Shown here piece after piece: positions 40,873-51,346 of a stretch of 64,000 nucleotides of DNA. Below the pieces are notes generated by a model, which saw only the letters and a list, made by a program, of their open reading frames with translations, was not told the DNA's origin and ran no database searches. A program made the translations under genes and the position numbers. The DNA is from Trissonchulus latispiculum. Lineage: Eukaryota; Nematoda; Enoplea; Enoplida; Ironidae. Position 1 is the first letter of the stretch. Every line of letters begins with the position of its first letter. The stretch is taken from positions 40,488-104,487 of the forward strand of contig JASAND010022857.1 of NCBI GenBank assembly GCA_030248195.1. The letters run 5' to 3'.

Positions 40873-43800
40873 CTAAAAAGTGCATTCGCATTTTAGAGTG
40901 AGCGTTCGTACAAATATTACGACATGTAAACTTTATATTCAATAATCGTTGTAAATATGTAAGTGTTCAACCATATTGCCACACGACACACACCAGCAAT
41001 TGGGTTGGGATGGGAAATAGGGAGCCAGGTTCCCAGGCCAATTGCAACCTAAACTAAATTTCCAGGAAGTTTGCAACTCAATTTTACAAGATAACAACAT
41101 TACGAATACGTAGAATTAAGCATTCAAATCTTCAGCCGTCAGTTAAACATCAACCTTCCTATCACCACATACTGCATACATACCGGCACGGCAAGCAACT
41201 AGCATTCAGGTAAATTGCTCAATCGCAACCATTCATTCAGTGTTACATATTTATGTATAATTTTGTTTGGTTGTTGCGGACTCGTTTGTTTCTGTCATTA
41301 GTTGTTTGCTGAAAAATTAAAATGCCACATGTCTCCAAAACATGCAAAAGATCATGAAGATATAAAACAAATCGTAAATCAGGCCGTTAAATCATAGTAA
41401 AGGCAAAAGTACAAGAAATTATTATTAAATAAAATTATTCATTTATATTATGTTACGCAGCAACCATTTTAAACCTTAGAACTCACCAAGAATCTGAAAC
41501 AAAATGTCAAATTAATACATATCAATGTCAGTAGAAAAATTTCTAAGATAGGAAAATATTTTAATATCAATGTAACAAGCAACAGGAGACTATACAATTT
41601 CAATTCGACAAACAAAATTAGAAAGCAAAAAACAAACCACTGGTAATCGGTATCTGCTTCCTTATTCCATTTTCAAAATACAATCCAAGACAATGTATGT
41701 CTAAAAATAAAATAGGAGCACATTAGAAAGCCCTTCAAGTTTCAAAAATTTCATAATTTAAAAGCCTATAAGTAAACGGTGTACCTGAAGTGCTACCGCA
41801 TCGCACAAAGGCTAACAATAACTTTAGTCTGGGTGGAGGGCGTACCACAGAAGTAATCTATTTCCAGCCACATAGTGGAGAAGCTTTGAAGCAGAATGAG
41901 AAAGCTGAAAGTTAAATTTCAAAGAGTCAACAGTTTGAGGCACTGTGCAAACACAAAACACACGTGGAAAGTTTGCATTTTGACTTCAATTTCACGAATC
42001 TTTGTTTAACCCAACACTGACACACCTACAAAAGAATATTCTCAAAAATATGGTCTTTGTTTGTCAGCTCAGCAGTGGGATGATAGTCCAAAGCCGTTTG
42101 ATGAATCAGAAAAGATCTTTTATGCCAAATCTAGACTATTGGCTCGAGGAAGGCTCAGTTTTGACGTTGGAAGAATCCATATTATATGATTATGCTCTAA
42201 AGTTCGATAGAGTCCTCCCCTGTCCCTCAGCTCGACAGAAAGGGCTAATTCAGTCGAACAAACGAACAAGGCAGCTTTTAATGCTTAAAAACAGCAAAAT
42301 CTCATTCTCTTTGCAGATTTGCATCCTACGCCAAAACTTTTGAACATTTTAAGGAAGATGTCTGCCCATAAACCACAGTTAGCCAATGATTAACTATACA
42401 TTTCAGAGCTGAAAAATTGTTAGAATGATAGAAGAGGAGTTACGGATCTGACAGGTCGAATAACTTTCGTAGGTTTGTGTTGGGCTGTAGCCGAGAAATA
42501 GGATAGTGATACTGCAGTTTACTGTGACCTGACAACTCTTCTCTTCAGATGATAAATGTTAGTCATTTGCACTAAAGGGTATCGGTCTATGCAGCAGATA
42601 ATCAGGAATCATGACTTTTTAGTTAATAAGTTAATAAGTGCTATGTGTAACTAAGGATTTGCTTTATTTTACTCAGTAGTCTTGTATCAATACGTGTTTG
42701 GTGGCAGCAAGCAAGAGTTTATAATAGGAAGAGTGAGACACTCAGCTCTTTATAGTAAAGCCGTCAAGCCTGCAAGATGCACGGCATCGGCACATTAAGG
42801 TTGAAATCACGATGGATGGTACCGCTTACCGTTGTTAATCACGTGTTTATATGCGTTTGAACTACAACGCATCTGATTGGCTAATCACTTAGGTCATGTC
42901 AAAATTACATGTACAAATCGTATCCCCGCCGAGATCTCGGCGGAGGGGTCACTGCTTATCATTGTTAAGCGTGTAATTATATGCGAATGAACGAAAATAA
43001 ATCTGATAGGTTGTTCGCGCCCACCTCTAGTTTAAACCATAAACCGCTTAAACAATTTTTTTAATGCTACTGCCTGCTGGCATGATTCCCTAAAATAATA
43101 ATTTGTGTGTGGTAAATCTGTCAGATTTCGTATTAGGATTGGTTAGGTCCCTCCGCGCAGTTCAGCGAGCTCTTGACCCGGGCCTTGTAGCAGGCGCCGG
43201 ACAAGGCACCAGACCGGACACAATGAATCAGTAAGCCTGGAATTAAAGCATTTCTTATCAGAACAACCCTAATGTATGATGTCCCCAGCTTAATAAGAGG
43301 ATGTGCGCGAGTCCTAAACTTAGTTGAAATATGGATGCCAATATTGGCAGTCCACTAGGGTTAGGACTAGGTTTTTCCACTGGACAACGATTTTAAGCTA
43401 GCCAATCAAACGCACACTACAAGCCTAATTATTTGAGCTGACTGACTGACATTCATATCACCGAAAAATTGGGGAAATAGACCTTTAAATACTATTTACA
43501 CTTAGGATCAATCAATGCTGTTACTGGCACTTGTGAACATTCTCCGAACAAACAATATAATCCTATTAGCTGAAAGTTAAACGTTGAAAAGAGTATTAGT
43601 CCCAGTGTCCCTCTTCTACGTTTTCGACCTAAAGGATGTTCAGTGTGCATTCAAATGACTTCAAGAAGGCAGCTCATTTTCCCCAAACTAAGGTGGAACT
43701 TTTTCAAAACATTTTCAACTCTATTTGAAAACAGATCAACTTATTTTCATAAAATACTAAGTGACCTACGTTTTGCCTAAATAGTCTTAAAATACAACAC

Positions 43801-43990
43801 AGCCGTTTTTATTATGCGAGAGCAAAAAACGCAATATCCAGTATTTACAATGAGTTAAAATACACTGCCTACATATCTCAAATAAAATTATTGTACAAAG
43901 AAATTCAGCTACAAAAATCCTGTATTGTACAGTACACTGTTTTCATCATAACACAGATTTAAGGATAAAACATCCCTCACAACACAAAAG
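40873..43990. other. No gene confirmed; short palindromes
   Basis: Contains CCGCCGAGATCTCGGCGG, a perfect palindrome near 42928. A diverged direct duplication of about 60 bp lies at 42828-42890 and 42950-43010. The 3' UTR of the 43991-44515 exon probably lies at the right end. Confidence 0.4.
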
Positions 43991-44515
43991 TTAAACTAAG
44001 GTTTGAGCGTAACCATTCGAGGTCCTAGTTTCTGAGCAGTCATTTTCAGCTGGTAAAGAATTAGAAGAAACATGAATATCTGAGCTTTTCACGAAACGCA
44101 CAGCAGATGGACTAACAGCAGACGAAGGAATTGCTGCTGATTCAGCTGCAATAGGTGCCGGTTCGGCTAAAGCTGCCACGGCAGCACCATTACTAGTGAG
44201 AGATGCAGAGGTATTGCTTGCAACATCCACTGACTCAGGATCAGTGGCCAAGGCTGTTGCCTCGGAATAGGGCGGTACAGGATCCTCAGAGCCGGGGATC
44301 GCTGGTTCATTTTTGAACAAATCTGAGTAAGATGGAGGGGGCTGATAGCCATACAATGTCTGTACAGTGTAAGCTGGTGAGAGACCACCGGGTGGCAACG
44401 GGAGCGCAGATCCGCCTAAAGAGGCTACAGTACTTGACCCGCCACCAGCACCTCCACTACTGGAGTCAAGATTCAGGACAGCATGACGCTGTTCTCTTAA
44501 TTCTTCAAGCTGCCG
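43991..44515 (-). CDS. Terminal exon of a proline/serine-rich protein with PPxY motif
   Basis: The exon starts after ..ctgtgtttcag at 44516 and ends at a stop at 43991. The product starts RQLEELREQRH (end of a helix), then Ser/Gly-rich sequence, PPPSYSDLF and PVPPYSEA, then Ala/Ser-rich sequence and SNGYAQTLV. PPSY is a WW-domain ligand as in Nedd4-binding membrane adaptors. The protein identity is not recognised; upstream exons would lie to the right on the minus strand and were not found before the retroelement. Codon use looks real (GC-rich, biased) against AT-rich surroundings. Confidence 0.65.
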   Translation of the reverse strand, partial: RQLEELREQRHAVLNLDSSSGGAGGGSSTVASLGGSALPLPPGGLSPAYTVQTLYGYQPPPSYSDLFKNEPAIPGSEDPVPPYSEATALATDPESVDVASNTSASLTSNGAAVAALAEPAPIAAESAAIPSSAVSPSAVRFVKSSDIHVSSNSLPAENDCSETRTSNGYAQTLV

Positions 44516-44591
44516 CTGAAACACAGAAACAAACACGGTATATATATTAATATTATACATATATATAGCGGGACCAGCTTGTCAGGTTGGG

Positions 44592-44887
44592 CAAATCAAA
44601 AATCAAATGAACGAGTGCTCCAATAAGAGAATTTCAAACTCCGTTTGAGAATAAAGTGTTAACATTATCTCGGCTTCTCTGAAGAGATTAAAATATTTGA
44701 GGAAATCATATCAAGAAAATCAATAAAAGGTTAGAAGGTGGTTCCACGAAGATCCACAAGCATTAATCATATAGAAACACTGAAAAACGTTTGCCTGCAG
44801 TCACTAAGACAAAGCCTTAGTTCGAAATACGCCCACTGGCTCCCTCCTGTTTCGGACTAAGGCTTTACCTTAGTGACAGTGCTGGGA
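44592..44887. repeat. Left direct repeat flanking the Penelope-like element
   Basis: Shares CTCCAATAAGAGAATTTC..GTTAACATTA and GGCTCCCTCCTGTTTCGGAC..GACCGGTTCC with 48935-49076. It has about 150 extra bp in the middle, including half of an imperfect hairpin (CAAAGCCTTAGT / ACTAAGGCTTT). Confidence 0.75.
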
Positions 44888-45699
44888 CCGGTTCCAAAAG
44901 ATATATATAGCCCAATCTGACTTATTAAGGCGCCTTTGAAGCATACTTTTTGGCCATTTTAGCGTTTTGGCCGACTTTGGCCCCCAGCCAAAAATTTTTC
45001 CGGCTCCGGAAGGCATAAAAACTAGCTTATTTTCTTATTTTTGATTTGTACTACAAGAATATATATGGGTTTCATAGGCAAAAAGTTTTCTATCTGTAGT
45101 TATTCAAGCTACAAAACCCCCTTATGAGACATCAAAAGCGACTGAAACCGGAAAAAACATCACTCTCGCAAGCGATTTTTGGGACAACTTTTTAACGGAA
45201 AGTGGTACGGGGATGAAACTTGGCAAATATACTAAACTCGACACGTACAATTTTTTGCGCACATAATCTGCGCAGGATCTGCGCAGGAATCTGCGCAGCC
45301 TTGTTTGACACGGTCATTCGACCATTTCACTCATAGGGGTCGCTACATACATATTTTCTTAACTAATAGTTAAGTTAAATTTAATATAAAAAATTTTGTT
45401 TTCGATTAATGGCTCTAGTACAGCCTACTTAATGTACAAAATGTTACAATTTTAAATAACCTAAAAATTATTTCGATTATTGCTAGGTATTAAAATTTTA
45501 AATATTTTCCTTTTAACGAGTAGGCCTCTCGGTCCCTGTCCTGTTCAGGGTAATCAAAAGGCGCCACTGGTGTGATCCGGTTTTAACTGCTGGCTATAGT
45601 CGCGTTCTACCAGCGGGCCAGGCAAACCCTGACTAATAGGCATCCACCACACGCCCACCTGGATTACCGTTGGGTGAGGTAATCTATCAGGGTGGCTAA

Positions 45700-46686
45700 T
45701 TTTCACCTACTACTTACAATAAATGTTTCGGTCGTTGTTTAACATGTCAAAAAGTAAATCGCTCCAACAACTTTTTCGGCAGTTATAATGAAAAGGGTTA
45801 CGAAATTATATCAAATAATTTTCCTTTGTCTTGTACGACTAAAAAAATTATATACTTGATAACATGTACTGACTGCAACATAAAATATGTAGGGGAAACA
45901 AAACGAATGCTCAAAGAACGCATCAGGGAACATGATTACGCTGTACGCAGAAACGGAACTTCCGGATGTACTGAACTGGTTGAGCATTTTAATACTACTA
46001 CATGTAAAAATTTTACTGTTCAATTAATTGAAAAAATAGAAAGTAGCGGCGATGAAGTTAAAGATAAAGAAACTAGAATCACGAGAGAAGCCTTTTGGAT
46101 CCGCGAATTAAAAACTAAATATCCATATGGACTAAATTCTATTTTAAAAGGAGAATTGCAAGAAGCATCTGTGTTTGCAAATTTTCACACTCGCGCTAGG
46201 AGGTATGACCTCCATAGGGTAAGAGGTAAAAAACGCCCCGCTAGTACTATGAAAAAATGGAGTATGAGTGAAGTAATACAATTTGTAGACGAAACTATTG
46301 CTTTGTATCAGAATGATATGAAAACATTTCGATCTAAAATTATTTCTCTTATCTTCACAAAACCCAAACATATGATCAAGATGATGTACTATCATCTTTT
46401 GGACTGTAAAGAAACGTACATAACTGAGCTGTTGCGAGATATAGTTAGAGCCAAACTCGAAAATAATAAAAAACAAACTTTTAATATGAAAAAACACAGA
46501 CCAAAAATATTTTTCCATTTTAATAACATTCTCATGGATATTCTAAACTTTCAAAATATTTTCAATAGATACTCTACCGATTGGATTCATTTAATGCATC
46601 AGATTTTGATTACTCAACGCCAATGGTTATTTATTCGTATGATAAACCAATTTCATCGTTTATCTTTAATTATAGAAATGCTATAA
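45700..46686 (+). pseudogene. GIY-YIG endonuclease part of the permuted PLE
   Basis: Open from after a TAA at 45697; no ATG is evident at the start, so the true start may lie further upstream or be spliced. A cysteine motif CFGRCLTC (45724-45747) precedes the GIY-YIG domain: KIIYLITCTDC, then KYVGET and a downstream arginine/histidine region. The linker runs to about 46590, after which the frame loses similarity. The RT continues in another frame, so a single-base indel near 46580-46600 separates the parts. Confidence 0.8.
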
Positions 46687-48416
46687 TGGACCTAAATATA
46701 GACGAAATGCTGCAGGCTCCTATAGCTTGTAGCTGCAGTACGTCTAAGTTTATGGATACACACCATAAGCATATAATTACTGGCGATTTGAATGTTGTTG
46801 AAAATTCTGAATTACGAAACTTGATGCGAAAGGGGCCAAAATATAGACTCAAAAAGTCAATAGATGTTAAAAAGTGTATATATTCAATTAAAATTGGCTT
46901 GTCAAATTATATTAATAAGTACACAACGAAATTTCGAGGAAATAAACTGGATTATTTAGAATGGAAAAGGAAAGTGATAATGCATTGCAAGCAGAATATT
47001 TTACAATTTGTCAATAAAAACAGAAATTCAAAATTATATTTACCAGAAAAGTTATCTGAGAGAGCACAGGAGTATTTAAATAGTTTAAAGAAGCGCTTTG
47101 TTATAACAGTTATTGACAAAGCTTCCCAAAACTTTAGCATAATTTGTAAGGAATTTTATATACGTCAAATATTGAAGGAAACAGGGTACATTAATAAAGT
47201 ACCTCATTATTCTTATGAGAGCATTACATATTTGCAGTTATCCGAAAAAATCCTTCGCGAATATGGATTAAATGTGATTGTCAATGAAGATTCTTTACCG
47301 TTTATTCAAATAATTCCAAAATTTCATAAATCTCCTACGAAGTTTCGAGTTATAATTTCTAGTAAGAAGGCGTTCTTGAAACCCCTTTCACGCACAATTT
47401 CTAACTGTTTAAAATTAATTTATAAAAAAGTAAAGAACTATTGTAAAGCAATCGAGAGAAACGGTAAATATAGAATAAAGCTATTCTGGATAATTGAGAA
47501 TTCTAAAGAGATTATCGATGCAATAAAAATTTTAAATAAGAAATATTCGGCTAATACTGTCGTTACTTACGACTTTACGGAAATGTATACTTCATTGGCC
47601 CATGATGATATTTTTAATCAATTTTTCAACTTATTAGAAAAGTTTATGGCAAACTCTGGAATGGTGGCTAATAAATACAAAGCAACTTGGAGTAATAACC
47701 CGGGAGTGTCCAATTACATTGATAAAGTTACTCTAATGCGGTATATAAAATGCATCGTAAGCAATACATACTTCAGAGTTGGTAATAAAATCTGTCTCCA
47801 AAACATTGGAGTTCCGATGGGTACAGATTGTGCCCCTTTTTTAGTAAATTTATTTTTGTTTAATTGTGAATTTGCTTTTATGAAAAGAGTACTGGCATCG
47901 AAAGATTGGAAAACGGCTCTAAATTTGTATTTTGTATTCAGATACATGGATGATCTGACAATTTTTAATGATAAAGGAACGTTTGATCACATTCATCCAG
48001 ACATGTATCCAGTCACACTAATCTTGAAAAAACAAAATGAAATTCCGTACAAAGCAGAAGTCTTGGATATAAATATTAGAATTGTGGATAAAAATTTCAT
48101 AACCGCACCTTTTGATAAAACTAATCTTTTTCCTTTCACAGCCATTAAATTCCCGCACTGCTATTCTAATTTTTCCAACAAAATTTGCATCAAAATTATT
48201 GAAAACGAATTAATGCGTTTAACTACTTTAACCACCTATTCTGCAAATCTTGAAAGCTCTGTGAAACTTTTAATCTCTAAATTATTCACTAGAATGTATA
48301 CTAAAAATCAAATCAGTGTAGCAGTTAATAGATGGCTGAGAAGAATTTTGAATACAAATCAAATTATTTTAAATTCGCCTCTATCAGTGGAAAATTTAGT
48401 TAGAACTGAAAATTGA
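46581..48416 (+). pseudogene. Reverse transcriptase part of the permuted PLE
   Basis: About 610 codons. RT motifs in order: TYDFTEMYTSL (motif A), QNIGVPMGTDCAPF (motif B) and FRYMDDL (motif C, catalytic YMDD), then the thumb region. No endonuclease follows. The frame opens with TTG rather than ATG and overlaps the GIY-YIG frame by 106 nt, so it is the downstream half of a frameshifted ORF. Otherwise it is intact, which indicates a young copy, or programmed frameshifting. Confidence 0.88.
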
Positions 48417-48491
48417 TAAATCAATTTTGATTTATAAAAATGTTTTTTGTTTAAATGTTTTAACATCACATACTGAAGTAAGTGTATAACC

Positions 48492-48551
48492 CGCCCAGTT
48501 TCCCCATGCCAGGTGCGCACCTGGTGAGGCTGGGCGATGAGACGCATGGGG
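48492..48551 (+). other. Pseudoknot-capable RNA segment in the PLE 3' region
   Basis: CGCCCAG (48492-48498) pairs with CTGGGCG (48530-48536). CCCCATG (48502-48508) pairs across it with CATGGGG (48545-48551). Between lies the self-complementary CCAGGTGCGCACCTGG (48509-48524). The two 7-bp helices interleave. Confidence 0.6.
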
Positions 48552-48934
48552 CTAGAGCACTCATCTTTGGGTTATATACCATATGAGCTTCAGTCACTCT
48601 TAACGTAGTCGCACTAATCAGATTGAATTTATGTTTTCTAACAGTGTCTGTATGGAATTTACTTATACGTATATTCTTTTGTATGTATCACTATATGCTT
48701 CAGTTTCCATCATATTTATTCATCACCGTTTACGTGTATGTTTTCTGCCTAACTTATGCCTTTGTTAATTTTATTCTTCTATATTTTTAATTTATTTCGT
48801 TTCATTTCTGTTGGCTATGGCTGCCAGTCGAACCAATAGTTCTTTATCTGACGGCACTGGAAGTTATAAGTTTGATACCACGGTCGCTTTTGGCGTTGGT
48901 AAGGATCACTTACCTTGCTTCTCTTGTTTTTTTA

Positions 48935-49076
48935 AAAATCAAAAATCAAAAGTAAGAGCGCTCCAATAAGAGAATTTCAAACTCCGTTTGAGAATAAAGT
49001 GTTAACATTATTGGCTCCCTCCTGTTTCGGACTAAGGCTTTACCTTAGTGATAGTGCTGGGACCGGTTCCAAAAGA
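48935..49076. repeat. Right direct repeat flanking the Penelope-like element
   Basis: Short version of 44592-44887, lacking the central ~150 bp. It includes the first bases of the adjoining hAT-like element. Confidence 0.75.
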
Positions 49077-49306
49077 ACCGGTAGAACCGGAACGGGAACC
49101 GGTGGCTTTTGGAACCGGACCGGTTCTAATGTAAATTTTGGCTGTTTAAAAACACAATCAAGGTTTATTTGGTAAAATTTTAAAATCTTATTAGGAATTT
49201 GAACTTAGCATTTGGACATTAAACTAATTTTGGAAGTTCTATTTAGACTGAAATTTTAATGACGGCTAGGTTTTTGTGTAAATGGTAGGAGATTTTATAT
49301 CTATTT

Positions 49307-49677
49307 CAGAGATGCATCAGGGCCGCCACTACCGGGGCCGGGGCCGGGGCCTCATCGTGGCCCCGGCCGGGGACGGGGCCGGGGTTGGGGCCACCTTGGC
49401 CCCGGTACTGGGGCCGGGGCCTGGAAATTGGGGGTCCAAATCGAAAATTTTCTAAAATTGTCTTGAAAATTTAAATTTTGCAATATTTTTTGATATACAA
49501 ACGTTACTATCGTTGTTTTCATTCATATCGGCTGGAAAACAAACTTTTTGTAATACTTGACTTTCGAAAATTCAAAATTTTGATAATTTTTGAACCCGGT
49601 CGGTACCGGGGCCTGACCACGGGGGCCGGGGCCGGGCCTGACTACCGGGGCCGGGGCCAGGCCCCGGTGCATCCCTA
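49307..49677. mobile_element. hAT-type MITE with GGGGCC repeats, 8-bp target duplication
   Basis: Starts CAGAGATGCATCAGGGCC and ends GGTGCATCCCTA. It is flanked by ATCTATTT at 49299-49306 and 49678-49685. Subterminal CCGGGGCCGGGG arrays. Nested in the 49052-51164 element. Confidence 0.87.
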
Positions 49678-50180
49678 ATCTATTTTATGGTATATTTTTA
49701 ACAGCAGCTTTAAGTCAATGTTTTAAGTTTTCTGGAAAGATTATAACAAACGAATGACGTATTCGATGTTAGCTCTTCCTCAAGTTTGACAAAAAAGGTT
49801 AAGCATTAAGGATTTGATGAATTACGGCAACTCTTCGAGCTTCAGGCAGCAAAGGAAGGCGTAAACTCCTGGCTAGGGGGTTAGGTTCAGCAACAGTATA
49901 CCTATACCCTGATATACAATTCTTCTTTAATAATAATTGACTAGCGCTAAAGAAAAAGAATGATTTTGACGGCTTACTAAGTTTCATATTTCATAGTAAT
50001 ATTTTAGTATTTTATGTTTAAATATAGGTAGGATAACGTTTTGATAGAAAATAGCGCTTGCGCTACAATGTTATGTTTGTCTTAATTAAAACAAAAATGT
50101 GCAAAATAAAAACTTAACAGACTGATTTCATTTATTGCACACACAATTTTTTGGTTTCGAATGTATGAAGTTAGTTAGTT

Positions 50181-50596
50181 CAAGAGTACATAATAGATAA
50201 GAGTATGACAACAGGCAGGCTCTCTGTTATCAGAGCAAAAACTATGCTATGCGCGCTATCGGCTAACCCCCCCCACAAATTGACCCCCTCTCACACCGCC
50301 CCTACATGGGTACGGGGTCCAAACGGGGGTCGCTCACTGCTTTGCATAATTACACGTTATAATTAACCGAGGCCTAATTTGGGAACAGGGTGCAAGCGTG
50401 TATGTTTGACATATGCATGTAGAAAACATACTAAGCGAGTGAGCGACCCCCGTTTGGAACTATGTACCCATATAGGGGCGGTGTGAGAGGGGGTCAATTT
50501 GTGGGGGGGGTTAGCCGATAGCGCGCATAGCATAGTTTTTGCTCTGATAACAGAGAGCCTGCCTGTTGTCGTACTCTTATCTATTATGTACTCTTG
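50181..50596. mobile_element. Palindromic MITE with ~170-bp arms
   Basis: The arms start CAAGAGTACATAATAGATAA and end TTATCTATTATGTACTCTTG and remain nearly identical inward, including CTATGCTATGCGCGCTATCG and C/G runs. Flanked by GTTAGTT at 50174-50180 and 50597-50603. Nested in the 49052-51164 element. Confidence 0.88.
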
Positions 50597-51346
50597 GTTA
50601 GTTGTACCTGTGTTCTGCAGAAGTGATCGAAAAAGTATGAATCAACGATTTGCTCCAATTTTCTTCTGCTCTATCTGTTGATCTCAGCCCTCGGCACCAG
50701 ATAGCCGCATTTCAATGATTAAGCTTTGTAATTGTTGACCCTATACTGTTGAATCGATGAGCAAATTTTATTGGACGGTTTGAAATTGATCGATGAAGGT
50801 TTTATTTTCTACTGACAGTAAGATATGTTTGATATTTCTGAAGTTGCAACATTCACTTTCTGAAAGGCAACAGCAAAATTTTGTCTGGATTGAGAATTAT
50901 ATACTTAGTATATTGGAAAGCTCTGTTACCTTGTGACCAACATTTAGCTAAAATGTAGAGACAGACAACATCTTTTTAACAGAAAGTATTTGTAAATAGT
51001 AAAATAACTACCAATTGGAACCGGAACCGGCAGCTAATCGGTACCGGAACCGGCAGCTAACCGGTACCGGAACCGGTAGCCAAGAACCGGAACCGGAGCC
51101 GGAACCGGAACCGGCAGCCAATAACCGGAACCAGTTTCAAAAGTAGGAACCGGTCCGAGCACTACTTACTGACTGCACGCAGGCATTTTTCAATATTTCC
51201 ATACGAGGGAATTATATGCAATATTGAGCATGAGCTTAATAAGGCAAGTTAAATCCTTCAGGAATGAAAATACCCGAAGCTATGCACCACATCCTCTTCC
51301 GTACGAACACAGAGTAGTAAAATGTATAGTGTTTCTTTTTGCCTAC

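Larger units (their letters stand above)
44890..48934 (+). mobile_element. Penelope-like retroelement, permuted (GIY-YIG before RT)
   Basis: Region between the two direct repeats. The coding part is 45700-48416 with GIY-YIG first and RT second, the reverse of classic Penelope elements. This order is known for the Naiad/Hydra and Chlamys-type clades. The 5' part (45530-45700) is GC-richer and may be the untranslated leader. The 3' part holds a compact pseudoknot-capable segment. Confidence 0.8.
49052..51164. mobile_element. hAT-like element with GAACCG repeats, host of two nested elements
   Basis: Starts TAGTGCTGGGACCGGTTCC and ends GGAACCGGTCCGAGCACTA. The flanks CTTAGTGA and CTTACTGA agree at 7 of 8 bases, as expected for a hAT target duplication. 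GGAACCGG arrays lie at 49064-49128 and 51016-51155. It has no coding capacity. Confidence 0.78.

Noticed and set aside
41170..41200. Possible short first exon (MLVACRA) for the minus-strand Kunitz gene
   Set aside because: The phase fits, but eight residues cannot form a signal peptide and there is no other support.
48492..48565. SECIS element or hammerhead ribozyme in the PLE 3' region
   Set aside because: No ATGA/AA/GA SECIS core in the right order and no CTGATGA..GAAA hammerhead core; only the pseudoknot pairing is supportable.
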